This document shows positions 51,810 through 61,683 of a DNA stretch of 64,000 bases, one piece after another. The stretch covers positions 682,001-746,000 of the forward strand of contig CBDEUQ010000003.1 of NCBI GenBank assembly GCA_965243325.1, written 5' to 3'. The DNA comes from JANQOH01 sp965243325 (GTDB taxonomy: Bacteria; Pseudomonadota; Alphaproteobacteria; UBA7887). Each line of letters opens with the position of its first letter. Positions within the stretch are counted from its first letter, which is position 1. A program made the translations under genes and the position numbers. The notes beneath the pieces were generated by a model that had not been told where the DNA came from, did not search any database, and saw nothing but the letters and a program-made list of their open reading frames with translations.

Positions 51810-54803
51810 TCACGCCGGCGGCGGTGCGGGACCGGCGCGGCGCGCATCGCCCGCGAACAGCACGCAGTAGAGGACGGGCGCCGCCACCAGGGTGAGAAGA
51901 GACGCGAACGCCAGCCCGCTCATGATCGTCACCGCCATGGAAACGAAGAAGGCGTCCCTCAGCAGCGGAGTCATGCCGAGGATGGTGGTGGCCGCCGCCA
52001 GGACCACCGGGCGCAGGCGCGACGTGCAGGCGATCTCGACGGCCTCCTCCAGCGCCTTGCCCCCACGGCGAACGAAATCGATTTCGTCGACCAGAACGAT
52101 GCCGTTCTTGATCAGCATCCCGGACAGGCTGAGCAGCCCGAGCAGGGCGGTGAAGGTGAAGGGCAGCCCGGTTCCCAGAAGCCCGATCGCGACCCCGTTC
52201 ACCGCCATGGGAACCAGCAGCCAGATGACGAGCGGCTGGCGCAGGGCGTTGAACAGGAGGATCGAGATCAGCACCATGACGATGAGACTCACGGGCAACC
52301 GTCCCGCGAGGGCGGAACGCGCATCGCCCGAGGCCTCGAACTCCCCGCCCCATGCCATCCGGTAGCCCAGGGGCAGCGGCATGTCCTCGACGGTGTCGCG
52401 GATCGCGGCGTGGACCTCGGCCGCCGTCCTGCCGGGCGGGATGTCGGCCGACACGGTCAGGGTCGGCGCGCGGTCCCGGCGGTGAACCAGCGTGTTCTGC
52501 GCCTCGTGGACGAAGCCGTCGATCGCCTGTTCAAGGGGAACGAACGCGGCGGCCGTGCCCGACCAGACCATCTGGTCGCTCAGGCCGAGCCCGGAATTGC
52601 GCGGCAGGCGCACGACGATCGGGATCAGCCGCTCGCCTTCCCGATATACGCCGGCGCGGATGCCGTCGGTGGCGAACTTGAGCGTCGACGCGATGTCCTC
52701 GCGCGCGATCCCGGCGGCTTGCGCGCGGCCGCCGGCGTAGACGGGCGAGATGACCAGCTCCTGCTCGCGCCAGTCGGTTCGAAGGTCCTTCAGCTCGTCC
52801 GACGCGGCCGCCATCCGGGCGATGGCCTCCTGTCCCAACTCGCGGAGAACTCGCGGATCGCTGCCGGAGAAACGGACCGCGACAGGGTCGCCGCCGCCCG
52901 GGCCGAAAACCAGACGCCGGGTGCGGAACTCGCCCTCCGGGAAGGCACTGCGGCCGAAAGCCTCCAGATCGGCCCGCAAGCCTGGAATCCGGTCGAGGGT
53001 CCGGGTGCGGACGATGAGGTGTCCGTAGCTCGGATTCGGCTTCCCGGCCGCATAGGTCAGAATGAAGCGCGACGCCCCCCGGCCGACGAAGGTCGAAACG
53101 GATTCGACGTCCTCGCGCGCGGCCAGCCACGTCTCCACCTTCGCGAGGTCGTCGGACACGCGCCGGATGCCGGTCCCCTGCGGCAGCTTGTAGTGGACGA
53201 AAAAGACCGGCGTGTTGGAGTCCGGGAAAAACTGCTGCCGAATCTGGGCGAAACCGAACATGGACGCCGCCGTCAGCGCGACCAGGATCGCGATCGTCAG
53301 CCAGCGCAGCCGCAGCGCGCCGCGCAGGAGCGCGCCGTAAGCCCGGAACGGAAGGCCGCCGTAGGCCGCCCCTTCCGCACCGCCGCCCTGACGGAAGACG
53401 TAGTGGCCCAGCAGCGGCGTCACGGTCACCGCGAGCATCCAGGATAGCAGGAGCGAGATGCCGATCACGGCGAAGAGCGAAAACAGGAACTCGCCCGTCG
53501 AGTCGGGACTGAGGCCGATGCCCGCGAACGCCATGATGCCGATCACGGTGGCCCCGAGAAGCGGGACCTGCGTTCGGGAGGCCGCCTCGCCGGCGGCCTC
53601 GCGCGAGGACCTGCCCCGCAGCATGGCGACCCGCATGCCCTCGGCGACCACGATGGCGTTGTCCACCAGCATCCCCATCGCGATGATCAGGCCGCCGAGC
53701 GAGATTCGCTCCATCTCGATGGAGAAGATCCTCATGAACAGGAGCGTGCCGAGGACCGTCAGGAGAAGCGTCGTCCCGACGACGGCGCCCGCGCGCCACC
53801 CCATGAACAGGGCGAGCACGATCGTCACGATGCCGACGGACATCGCCAGGTTGACGAGGAAGTCGTTGGACGCCTCCTCGACCACCCGGTGCTGGCGGTA
53901 GATCGTGTGCAGCTCGACGCCGACGGGAATGTCCCGATCGAGCTCGGCGAGACGCCGCTCCACCCGCTCGCCGACGGCCACGATGTTCTCCGTCGCGAGG
54001 CCCGCGACCCCGATCGTGAAGGCTTCGACGCCGTCGAACCGGACGATCAGGCCGGGATCGGCTTGCCGGCCGCGGCTCACCTCGGCGATGTCGGCGAGAT
54101 TGATCGTCTCGCCGCCGACGCCGACGGAAAGGCCGGCGATCTCCCGGACGGTGTCCGATCCGGCGGGCGCGGAGATGCGCGCCGTATCGGTCGACCCGGA
54201 GTCGACCACGGAATTGGCGTTGGCGATCGCGTCGGCGATGGCTTGCGGCGGGACGCCCAGATTGACGGCAAGGGCCGGCGTCGGCTCGATGAAGACGGCC
54301 TCTTCCGGGAGGCCCTCGATTCCCACGTCGGCGACGCCCTCGACCGCGAGCAGCTCGCGCCGGAGGAATGCGGCCAGCCGGTGCTTCTCCGCGTCGGAAA
54401 AGCCCTCGGCGGTGACGGCGTAGTAGATGCCGAACACGTCGCCGAAGCCGTCGTTCACCCGCGGGGCTCCGGCCCCGGGCGGCAGCCGCTCCGCCGCGTC
54501 CCCGACCCGCGCCCGGAGCTTCGTCCAGACCGCCGGAAGCTCGGAACCGTCGAACGCGGAGTCGACGTGCACGTCGATCACCGACACGCCGGGCCGGTTG
54601 ACCGACGCGATCCGCTCCACCTCGCCCATCTTCTGGATGGCCGATTCCAGCGGCTCGGAGACTTCTTCGGCAACCTGCTGCGCCGACGCCCCGGGGTAGC
54701 GGGTCTCGACCACCGCCTGCTTGATCGTGAAGGCGGGATCCTCCAGCCGCCCGAGGGTCAGGAACCCCCAGACCCCGCCGACGAGGCAGACCATGACGAT
54801 CAT
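51810..54803 (-). CDS. RND-family efflux transporter (AcrB/MexB-like)
   Basis: 997 residues from the first ATG (54803). Twelve membrane segments in the RND arrangement, with TM4 acidic residues in GGLIIAMGMLVDNAIVVAEG and the late GMLIKNGIVLVDEID. The porter domain opens LEDPAFTIKQAVVETRYPGA. Homologues begin about 17 residues earlier (GIARGSIERPLPAW is encoded upstream in frame), but no ATG, GTG or TTG lies there. An ATC at 54848, seven bases after GAGGG, is a candidate initiator. The gene follows its adaptor gene by a few bases. Drug or metal specificity is unknown; no outer-membrane channel gene is present. Confidence 0.9.
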   Translation of the reverse strand: MIVMVCLVGGVWGFLTLGRLEDPAFTIKQAVVETRYPGASAQQVAEEVSEPLESAIQKMGEVERIASVNRPGVSVIDVHVDSAFDGSELPAVWTKLRARVGDAAERLPPGAGAPRVNDGFGDVFGIYYAVTAEGFSDAEKHRLAAFLRRELLAVEGVADVGIEGLPEEAVFIEPTPALAVNLGVPPQAIADAIANANSVVDSGSTDTARISAPAGSDTVREIAGLSVGVGGETINLADIAEVSRGRQADPGLIVRFDGVEAFTIGVAGLATENIVAVGERVERRLAELDRDIPVGVELHTIYRQHRVVEEASNDFLVNLAMSVGIVTIVLALFMGWRAGAVVGTTLLLTVLGTLLFMRIFSIEMERISLGGLIIAMGMLVDNAIVVAEGMRVAMLRGRSSREAAGEAASRTQVPLLGATVIGIMAFAGIGLSPDSTGEFLFSLFAVIGISLLLSWMLAVTVTPLLGHYVFRQGGGAEGAAYGGLPFRAYGALLRGALRLRWLTIAILVALTAASMFGFAQIRQQFFPDSNTPVFFVHYKLPQGTGIRRVSDDLAKVETWLAAREDVESVSTFVGRGASRFILTYAAGKPNPSYGHLIVRTRTLDRIPGLRADLEAFGRSAFPEGEFRTRRLVFGPGGGDPVAVRFSGSDPRVLRELGQEAIARMAAASDELKDLRTDWREQELVISPVYAGGRAQAAGIAREDIASTLKFATDGIRAGVYREGERLIPIVVRLPRNSGLGLSDQMVWSGTAAAFVPLEQAIDGFVHEAQNTLVHRRDRAPTLTVSADIPPGRTAAEVHAAIRDTVEDMPLPLGYRMAWGGEFEASGDARSALAGRLPVSLIVMVLISILLFNALRQPLVIWLLVPMAVNGVAIGLLGTGLPFTFTALLGLLSLSGMLIKNGIVLVDEIDFVRRGGKALEEAVEIACTSRLRPVVLAAATTILGMTPLLRDAFFVSMAVTIMSGLAFASLLTLVAAPVLYCVLFAGDARRAGPAPPPA

Positions 54804-54858
54804 CCAGGCCGGAAGCGGCCTCTCGATGCTGCCGCGCGCGATCCCGATGACGCCGCCC

Positions 54859-55899
54859 TCAGTTCGGCAGCCCGCGGAACCGGCGTACCCTGGCGCCGTC
54901 CCGCAGGGCAGCGACCCCGGCCGCGACGATTTCCTCGCCGACGGCGACGCCTTCGACCGCCTCGAATTCGCCGTCGTTTCCCACCGCGAGGGTCACCCGC
55001 CTCGCCGCGACGACGCCCTCGTCGCCCTCGACCTCGCGAAAGACCATCACCGAGGTGGCGCCATCGGCGCCGACGGCCACGGCGGAAGCCGGAAGGACGA
55101 CGCGCGAACGCGGCAGCTCGAGCGTCACCAGGATGGTGACGGAGGAGCCGGGAAAGATGTTGAGCCCGTCGGGCGGGGCCATGCCGAACGTGACCCGGAA
55201 GGTCTGGCCGATCCGCGACGTCTCGGCGTTGAACTCGCGCACTTCGACCGGGAACAGCGTCTCGGCGGCGGGAAATTGCGCGACCACCGAGACGTCCGGA
55301 TCTCGGCCCGCGCGCTGGAACAGCACTTCCGGAACGTCGATCTCGATCCGGATTTCCGACATGTCGTGGAGGCGGACGACCGGCGTGCCGGCGTTGACCG
55401 TCGTGAACCTGGCGACGGCGCGGCTCGCCACCAGGGCATCGAACGGCGCGTAAAGGGTGGCGTGATCCAGGGCGTACTCCGCGTTGCGCAGGGCGATTTC
55501 GGCAAGCCCGGCATCGGTCTCCGCGTCTTCGACGGCGACGCGGTTGACCGCGCTCCCCTGCAGCGTCTTCAGGCGTTCCGCACGCCTGTGCGCCTGGTCC
55601 CTTTGCAGGCGCGCCTGCTCCAGAGACAGCTCGAACGGCTCGAGATCGAGCTGGGCGATCGTTTCGCCGGCGGGGACGATCCGCCCCTCGACCGCGGGAA
55701 AGCGCACAATCTGGCCCGCGGTCTGGAAGGCGAGGTCGACCGTCTGCTTCGCGACGACCTTGCCGAAGAACGGCCGCGTGACGCGCGTGGAAGGGGCTTC
55801 CACCGTGATCAGCTTCACGGGCCGCGGGACGTCCTGGCCCGAGGCCGGACCGGCGCATGCCGCCAGCGCGACGGCGAAAACAGGCAGAAAACGCTTCAT
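54859..55899 (-). CDS. RND efflux periplasmic adaptor (membrane fusion protein)
   Basis: 346 residues from ATG 55899. Lipoprotein signal (FAVALAACAG, Cys at about 15). Then barrel-sandwich halves (GKVVAKQTVDLAFQTAGQIV; LYAPFDALVASRAVARF), a helical hairpin (LEQARLQRDQAHRRAERLKT), and a C-terminal beta-barrel/membrane-proximal domain. It pairs with the RND pump just downstream; its TGA lies almost directly against the pump's coding sequence. No regulator gene is adjacent. Confidence 0.93.
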   Translation of the reverse strand: MKRFLPVFAVALAACAGPASGQDVPRPVKLITVEAPSTRVTRPFFGKVVAKQTVDLAFQTAGQIVRFPAVEGRIVPAGETIAQLDLEPFELSLEQARLQRDQAHRRAERLKTLQGSAVNRVAVEDAETDAGLAEIALRNAEYALDHATLYAPFDALVASRAVARFTTVNAGTPVVRLHDMSEIRIEIDVPEVLFQRAGRDPDVSVVAQFPAAETLFPVEVREFNAETSRIGQTFRVTFGMAPPDGLNIFPGSSVTILVTLELPRSRVVLPASAVAVGADGATSVMVFREVEGDEGVVAARRVTLAVGNDGEFEAVEGVAVGEEIVAAGVAALRDGARVRRFRGLPN

Positions 55900-56088
55900 G
55901 TCGGCCGCGGCGAACCCACCCGACGTCGGGACTTCCTGCACCCGCCCGTTACAGCACGCCGTTTCCGGCGTCAAACGCCGCTCCGCCCGGCGCCTTGACA
56001 ACCGCCGCGCGTTGCCGCTAGGTGCCGCCACTTCGGCGCAGGCGCCGGCGCGGACGGGCGCCGGTGCGCGCCCTGGCCGCATGTGACC

Positions 56089-57465
56089 ATGTTCGACACC
56101 CTTTCCGGCAAGCTCGGCGACATCTTCGGCCGGCTGACGCGGCGCGGCGCGCTGTCCGAGAGCGACGTGACCGAGGCGCTGCGCGACGTGCGGATCGCGC
56201 TGCTCGAGGCCGACGTCGCGCTGCCGGTCGCCCGGTCGTTCATCGACGGCGTGCGGGAGCGCGCGACCGGCACGGAAGTGCTGAAGAGCGTCACCCCGGG
56301 GCAGACGGTCGTCAAGATCGTCCACGACAGCCTCGTCGAGATGCTGGGCGCGGAGCCGGTGCCGGTCTCGCTGTCGGCGGCGCCGCCGGCGGCGGTGATG
56401 ATGGTCGGCCTGCAGGGGTCGGGGAAGACGACGACGACGGCGAAGCTGGCCCGGCGCCTGACGCTGCGCGACCGCAAGAAGACCATGGTCGCGTCGCTCG
56501 ACGTGCAGCGCCCGGCGGCGCAGGAACAGCTTGCGCAACTCGCGGCGGAGGCGGGCGTGGACGCGCTGCCGGTCGTTCCCGGCCAGCCGCCGGAGGCGAT
56601 CGCCCGGCGGGCGATGCAGGCGGCGCGCCTCGGCGGCTACGACGCGGTGCTGCTCGACACGGCGGGGCGGCTGCACGTGGACGAAGCGCTGATGGCCGAG
56701 CTGGCGCGGATTCGCGCCGCGGCGGAGCCGGTCGAGACCCTCCTCGTGGCCGACGCGCTGACCGGACAGGACGCGGTCAACATCGCCCGCGCCTTCCGCG
56801 AACGCGCGGGCGCTACGGGAATCGTGCTCACGCGCATCGACGGCGACGGCCGCGGCGGCGCGGCGCTGAGCATGCGCGCGGCGGCGGGCTGCCCGATCAA
56901 GCTCGTCGGCACCGGCGAGACGCTCGACGCGCTGGAGGACTTCCACCCCGAGCGCATCGCCTCGCGCATCCTCGGCATGGGCGACGTCGTCTCGCTCGTC
57001 GAGAAAGCGGCCGAGACGGCCGAACGGGACGAGGCCGAGAAGCTCTCGCGCAAGCTGGCCAAGGGCCGCCTCGACCTGAACGACCTGGCGGCGCAACTGC
57101 GCCAGCTGCGCAGGATGGGCGGCATGGACGGCGTGCTCGGACTGCTGCCCGGGGTCGGCAAGGCAAAGCGCCAGCTCGCCGAGGCGCGCATCGACGACGG
57201 GCAACTGCGCCGCCAGGAAGCGATCATCTCGTCGATGACGCCGCGCGAGCGGACCCACGTCAAGCTCCTGAACGGCTCGCGCAAGCGGCGCGTCGCCGCC
57301 GGCTCGGGCACCACGGTGCAGGACGTGAACCGCCTGCTGAAGCAGCTCAAGGACATGCAGGTGATGATGAAGCGCATGAAGAAGATGGAAGGCCGCGGCC
57401 GCGGCGGCGCCATTCCGGGACTTCCCGGCATGGCGGGCGCGCCGCCGTTCCCCGGCGCCCGGTAA
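56089..57465 (+). CDS. ffh: Signal recognition particle protein Ffh
   Basis: 458 residues, the SRP54 GTPase that targets nascent membrane proteins together with 4.5S RNA. N-domain (MFDTLSGKLGDIFGRLTRRG), G-domain P-loop MMVGLQGSGKTTTTAKLA, DVQRPAAQEQL, LLDTAGRLHVDE, and the methionine-rich M-domain (MQVMMKRMKKMEGRG). ATG 56089 is chosen; a GTG at 56083 in the same frame is possible. First of five translation/secretion genes in the conserved alphaproteobacterial order. Confidence 0.97.
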   Translation: MFDTLSGKLGDIFGRLTRRGALSESDVTEALRDVRIALLEADVALPVARSFIDGVRERATGTEVLKSVTPGQTVVKIVHDSLVEMLGAEPVPVSLSAAPPAAVMMVGLQGSGKTTTTAKLARRLTLRDRKKTMVASLDVQRPAAQEQLAQLAAEAGVDALPVVPGQPPEAIARRAMQAARLGGYDAVLLDTAGRLHVDEALMAELARIRAAAEPVETLLVADALTGQDAVNIARAFRERAGATGIVLTRIDGDGRGGAALSMRAAAGCPIKLVGTGETLDALEDFHPERIASRILGMGDVVSLVEKAAETAERDEAEKLSRKLAKGRLDLNDLAAQLRQLRRMGGMDGVLGLLPGVGKAKRQLAEARIDDGQLRRQEAIISSMTPRERTHVKLLNGSRKRRVAAGSGTTVQDVNRLLKQLKDMQVMMKRMKKMEGRGRGGAIPGLPGMAGAPPFPGAR

Positions 57466-57497
57466 CTCAGGAACCTCTGCAAGGAGAGAACGCCCGG

Positions 57498-57839
57498 ATG
57501 ACCCTACGCATTCGCCTGGCCCGCACCGGCACCAGGAAACGACCGCACTACCGCATCGTGGTGGCGGACTCGCGCAGCCCGCGCGACGGCCGCTTCATCG
57601 AGCGCGTCGGCACCTACGACCCGCTGCGGCCGAAGGACGACCCCGACCGCGTGCTGCTCAAGGCCGACCGCGTCCGCTATTGGCTCGAGCACGGCGCCCG
57701 GCCGAGCGACCGGGTGGCGATCTTTCTCGGCAAGGCCGAGCTCGCGCCCATGCCGCCGCCGGGCAACAACCCGATCAAGGGCCAGCCGGGAAAGAAGGCG
57801 CAGGAACGCCTGGCAGCAGCGGCCCAAGCCGACGCCTGA
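57498..57839 (+). CDS. rpsP: 30S ribosomal protein S16
   Basis: 113 residues, starting MTLRIRLARTGTRKRPHYRI and VVADSRSPRDGRFIERVGTY, with VRYWLEHGARPSDRVAIFL. ATG 57498 has AAGGAGAG. The extended C-terminal tail (PMPPPGNNPIKGQPGKKAQE) is common in alphaproteobacteria. It lies 32 bases after ffh and precedes rimM. Confidence 0.98.
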   Translation: MTLRIRLARTGTRKRPHYRIVVADSRSPRDGRFIERVGTYDPLRPKDDPDRVLLKADRVRYWLEHGARPSDRVAIFLGKAELAPMPPPGNNPIKGQPGKKAQERLAAAAQADA

Positions 57840-57867
57840 CCGCGGGCGGGCCGCCCGGGGCGCCGGG

Positions 57868-58419
57868 ATGGAACGGCCGAAGACGCGTGCGTGCGTTGCC
57901 GCCGTCGCCGGGGCGAAGGGCCTCGGCGGCGCCGTGCGGCTCAAGACCTTCACCGCCGACCCCGCCGCCGTCGCCGGCTTCGCGGCGCTCGAGGACGACG
58001 CGGGCCGGCCGGTCCGTCTGACGGTCCTCGAACGGCGCGCCGAGGTCACGATCGCGGCCATCGAAGGGGTCGGCGACCGGGCGGCGGCGGAAGCGCTCCG
58101 CGGCACGCGGCTCTACGTCGCCCGCGCCGACCTGCCGCCCGCCGGCGCCGACGAATTCTACCACGTCGACCTGATCGGCCTCGCGGCGACGCTGGCCGGC
58201 GGCTCCACGGCCGGCCGCGTGGTCGGCCGCGTCGCCGCCGTGCACGACTTCGGCGCCGGCGACGTGATCGAGATCCGCGGCCCGGGCAGCGCATCGGTCA
58301 TGCTGCCGTTCACTCGCGAGACGGTGCCCGAGGTCGCGCTCGCCGAGGGACGCCTGACGATCGACCCGCCGCCCGGCCTGCCGGGCCTCGACGCTCTGCT
58401 CGCGGCGGCGGCGCCGTGA
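57868..58419 (+). CDS. rimM: Ribosome maturation factor RimM
   Basis: 183 residues, an assembly factor for the 30S head that binds S19. The N-terminal RimM domain has VAAVAGAKGLGGAVRLKTFT. The PRC-barrel half has EFYHVDLIGLAATLAGG and VMLPFTRETVPEVALAEGRL. Start ATG 57868; the stop overlaps the GTG of trmD. Divergent in places but fixed by its position between rpsP and trmD. Confidence 0.95.
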   Translation: MERPKTRACVAAVAGAKGLGGAVRLKTFTADPAAVAGFAALEDDAGRPVRLTVLERRAEVTIAAIEGVGDRAAAEALRGTRLYVARADLPPAGADEFYHVDLIGLAATLAGGSTAGRVVGRVAAVHDFGAGDVIEIRGPGSASVMLPFTRETVPEVALAEGRLTIDPPPGLPGLDALLAAAAP

Positions 58420-59123
58420 ACGCGCCGGCGTGGCGGGCATCGGTGCTCACGCTCTACCCCGAAATGTTTCCCGGCCCGCTCGCCGCGAGCCTCGCCGGAC
58501 GGGCGCTCGACGCCGGGCTGTGGAGTCTCAAAACGGTGGACATCCGGCGCTTCGCGCGCGATAAACACGCGACCGTCGACGATACGCCTTTCGGCGGCGG
58601 TCCGGGCATGGTGATGCGCGCCGACGTGCTGGCTGCGGCGATCGACTCGGTGGCCGCGGGGGGCGGGCAGGCGCGTATCTGCCTCACACCACGCGGGCGG
58701 CCGGTGGATCAGGCGGCGGTGCGCCGCTGGTCGGGCATGGACGAGGTGGTGCTGGTGTGCGGCCGCTTCGAGGGCATCGACGAGCGGGTCGTCGCCGCGC
58801 GGGCGCTGGAGGAGGTCAGCCTCGGCGACTTCGTGCTCTCCGGCGGCGAACTCGCGGCGATGGCGGTGATCGACGCCTGCGTCAGGCTGCGTCCGGGTGT
58901 GGTCGGCAATCCGCTGGGCCTCGAGGAGGAAAGCTTCGAGTCGGGCCTCCTGGAACAGCCGCACTACACGCGGCCCCGGGTGTGGGAGGGCCGGGCGGTG
59001 CCGGAGGTGCTGCTGTCCGGCGACCACGCGGCGATCCGCCGCTGGCGCCGGGAGCAGCGCGAACGGGGAACGCGGACGCGGCGGCCGGACCTGTGGCGCG
59101 GCCGCGAGAGCGGCGAGAAGTGA
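58416..59123 (+). CDS. trmD: tRNA (guanine-N1-)-methyltransferase TrmD
   Basis: 235 residues; methylates G37 in tRNAs reading CNN codons. The SPOUT trefoil-knot motifs are LVCGRFEGIDERVV and LGDFVLSGGELAAMAVIDAC, with DDTPFGGGPGMVMRADVL and ESGLLEQPHYTRPRVWEG. GTG 58416 overlaps the rimM stop (GTGA). Confidence 0.97.
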   Translation: MNAPAWRASVLTLYPEMFPGPLAASLAGRALDAGLWSLKTVDIRRFARDKHATVDDTPFGGGPGMVMRADVLAAAIDSVAAGGGQARICLTPRGRPVDQAAVRRWSGMDEVVLVCGRFEGIDERVVAARALEEVSLGDFVLSGGELAAMAVIDACVRLRPGVVGNPLGLEEESFESGLLEQPHYTRPRVWEGRAVPEVLLSGDHAAIRRWRREQRERGTRTRRPDLWRGRESGEK

Positions 59124-59156
59124 ACGCAAGACGGCGCTGACGACGGGAAGACGGTC

Positions 59157-59579
59157 ATGAACGTTATCGAGCAACTGGAACGGGAACAGATCGCCAGGCT
59201 GACGGAGAACCGGGAGATCCCGGCGTTCTCCCCGGGCGACACGGTGCGCGTCAGCGTCCGCGTCGTCGAGGGCACGCGGTCGCGCCTGCAAGCGTTCGAA
59301 GGCGTGTGCATCGCGCGCTCGAACAAGGGCATCAACTCCAACTTCACCGTGCGCAAGCTGTCGTACGGCGAGGGGGTGGAGCGCGTGTTCCCGCTGTACT
59401 CGCCGCTCGTCGAGCGCATCGAGCTGATGCGCCGGGGCGCGGTGCGGCGCGCCAAGCTCTATTACCTCCGCGGACGGACCGGAAAGGCGGCGCGCATCGC
59501 CGAGAAGCGCGACGAGCGCGGTCGCGCCGGGCGCAAGGCGGCGGCGGATTCCCGCCCCGGCGCGCCGGCCGAGAGCTGA
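59157..59579 (+). CDS. rplS: 50S ribosomal protein L19
   Basis: 140 residues, starting MNVIEQLEREQIARLTENRE, with VVEGTRSRLQAFEGVCIARS and ERVFPLYSPLVERIELMRRG. The arginine/alanine-rich C-terminal extension is longer than in E. coli but usual for alphaproteobacteria. Precedes leuC by three bases. Confidence 0.98.
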   Translation: MNVIEQLEREQIARLTENREIPAFSPGDTVRVSVRVVEGTRSRLQAFEGVCIARSNKGINSNFTVRKLSYGEGVERVFPLYSPLVERIELMRRGAVRRAKLYYLRGRTGKAARIAEKRDERGRAGRKAAADSRPGAPAES

Positions 59580-59582
59580 GCC

Positions 59583-60995
59583 GTGGGCGCACCGCGCACG
59601 CTCTTCGACAAGATCTGGGACAGCCATCTCGTCGATACGCAGGACGACGGCACGGCACTTCTCTATATCGACCGCCATCTCGTCCACGAAGTGACGAGCC
59701 CGCAGGCGTTCGCCGGCCTGCGCGCGGCCGGGCGCCCGGTGCGGCGCACGGACGCCACGCTCGCGGTCGCCGACCACAATGTGCCCACGGTGGCGGCGGA
59801 CCGGCGGGCGGGAATCGCCGACGCGGTCTCGCGCCTGCAGGTCGAGACGCTGGAGAAGAACTGCGCCGAATTCGCCGTTCCCTATCTGCCGGTCGCCGAC
59901 GTGCGCCAGGGCATCGTCCACATCATCGGCCCCGAGCAGGGGTTCACCCTGCCGGGAACCACCATCGTCTGCGGCGACAGCCACACGGCGACGCACGGCG
60001 CCTTCGGCGCGCTCGCCTTCGGCATCGGCACGAGCGAGGTCGAGCACGTGCTGGCGACCCAGACGCTGCTGCAGCGGCGGCCGAAGAACATGCGGGTGAC
60101 GGTGGACGGCGCCCTGCCGGCGGGGGTAACGGCGAAGGACGTGATCCTCAGCATCATCGGCCACATCGGCACCGCCGGCGGCACCGGCCACGTCATCGAA
60201 TACGCCGGCACGGCCATCCGCGAGCTGTCGATGGAAGGCCGCATGACGGTGTGCAACATGACGATCGAGGCGGGCGCGCGCGCCGGCCTGATCGCGCCCG
60301 ACGAGACCACGTTCGCCTATCTCAAGGGCCGGCCGATGGCGCCCAAGGCCGGCGCCTGGGAGCAGGCGGAAGCCTTCTGGCGGACGCTGCCGAGCGACGA
60401 CGGCGCGGTCTTCGACCGCGAGGTGGCGGTGCACGGCGGCGACCTGGTGCCGCACGTGACCTGGGGGACGAGTCCGCAGGACGTGGCGCCGATCACGGGC
60501 GCGGTGCCCGACCCGGCGCGGGTCGACGACGCCGGCGAGCGGGCGGCGCTCGAACGCGCGCTCGACTACATGGCGCTCCGCCCCAACACGCCGCTCGTCG
60601 ACGTGGCGATCGACCGCGTCTTCATCGGCAGCTGCACGAACGGGCGCATCGAGGACCTGCGCGCCGCCGCCGCGGTGGCCCGCGGCCGCCGGGTGGCGGA
60701 CGGCGTCGGCGCCATGGTCGTCCCCGGTTCCGGCCTCGTGAAGGAACAGGCCGAGGGCGAGGGGCTCGACCGCGTGTTCACGGACGCCGGCTTCGAATGG
60801 CGCGAGCCGGGCTGCTCGATGTGCCTGGCGATGAACGCCGACCGCCTCGAGCCCGGCGAGCGCTGCGCCTCGACGTCGAACCGCAACTTCGAGGGCCGCC
60901 AGGGGCGCGGCGGCCGCACCCACCTCGTCAGCCCGGCCATGGCCGCCGCCGCCGCGGTGGCGGGCCGGCTGGCCGACGTCCGCGAGTTCGCCTGA
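59583..60995 (+). CDS. leuC: 3-isopropylmalate dehydratase large subunit
   Basis: 470 residues of the aconitase family. Cluster cysteines are in FIGSCTNGR (about residue 350) and GCSMCLAMN. VCGDSHTATHGAFGALAFGI and NRNFEGRQGRGG are diagnostic. It converts 2- to 3-isopropylmalate in leucine synthesis together with LeuD. GTG 59583 is three bases after rplS. Confidence 0.97.
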   Translation: MGAPRTLFDKIWDSHLVDTQDDGTALLYIDRHLVHEVTSPQAFAGLRAAGRPVRRTDATLAVADHNVPTVAADRRAGIADAVSRLQVETLEKNCAEFAVPYLPVADVRQGIVHIIGPEQGFTLPGTTIVCGDSHTATHGAFGALAFGIGTSEVEHVLATQTLLQRRPKNMRVTVDGALPAGVTAKDVILSIIGHIGTAGGTGHVIEYAGTAIRELSMEGRMTVCNMTIEAGARAGLIAPDETTFAYLKGRPMAPKAGAWEQAEAFWRTLPSDDGAVFDREVAVHGGDLVPHVTWGTSPQDVAPITGAVPDPARVDDAGERAALERALDYMALRPNTPLVDVAIDRVFIGSCTNGRIEDLRAAAAVARGRRVADGVGAMVVPGSGLVKEQAEGEGLDRVFTDAGFEWREPGCSMCLAMNADRLEPGERCASTSNRNFEGRQGRGGRTHLVSPAMAAAAAVAGRLADVREFA

Positions 60996-61033
60996 CCCGG
61001 CGGACGGCCGGGGCGCGCGACAGGGAGACCCCC

Positions 61034-61645
61034 ATGCAACCGTTTCGCACGCTGACGGGCATCGCCGCGCCCTTGCGCATGATCAACGTCGATACCGACC
61101 GCATCATCCCGAAGCAGTTTCTCAAGACGATCGAACGGACGGGCCTCGGCGCCAACCTGTTCAACGACCTGCGCTTCACGCCCGACGGCGACGAGATCCC
61201 CGACTTCGTGCTCAACCGGCCGCCGTGGCGCGAGGCAGAGGTGCTGATCGCGGGCGAGAATTTCGGCTGCGGGTCGAGCCGCGAGCACGCGCCGTGGGCG
61301 CTGCTCGACTTCGGCATCCGCTGCGTCATCGCCCCGAGCTTCGCCGACATCTTCTACAACAACTGCTTCAAGAACGGCATCCTGCCGGTCACGCTACCGG
61401 AGGCAACGGTCGAGGCGCTGCTCGCCCAGGCCGAGCAGGGCGACAACGCGCGCTTCACCGTGGATCTGGAAGCGTGCGCGATCACGGCGCCGGACGGCAC
61501 GGCGATCGGCTTCGAGATCGACCCCTTCCGCCGCCACTGCCTGCTCGAAGGACTCGACGACATCGGACTCACACTGCAGAAGGCGGCGGCGATCGACACG
61601 TTCGAAGCGGGGCAGCGAGCGGCGCAGCCCTGGCTTCACGGCTGA
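61034..61645 (+). CDS. leuD: 3-isopropylmalate dehydratase small subunit
   Basis: 203 residues, ATG 61034 with GGGAGA. The swivelling-domain signature is INVDTDRIIPKQFL and ENFGCGSSREHAPWAL, with PSFADIFYNNCFKNGILPV. Partner of leuC immediately upstream. Confidence 0.97.
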   Translation: MQPFRTLTGIAAPLRMINVDTDRIIPKQFLKTIERTGLGANLFNDLRFTPDGDEIPDFVLNRPPWREAEVLIAGENFGCGSSREHAPWALLDFGIRCVIAPSFADIFYNNCFKNGILPVTLPEATVEALLAQAEQGDNARFTVDLEACAITAPDGTAIGFEIDPFRRHCLLEGLDDIGLTLQKAAAIDTFEAGQRAAQPWLHG

Positions 61646-61683
61646 GCGGCGGGACGGCGAAGAGCGAGCGGAGGAGACACGCG

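Noticed and set aside
58158..60923. Minus-strand frame of about 920 codons antisense to trmD, rplS and leuC
   Set aside because: Shadow of three certain genes on the plus strand, without any recognisable domain.
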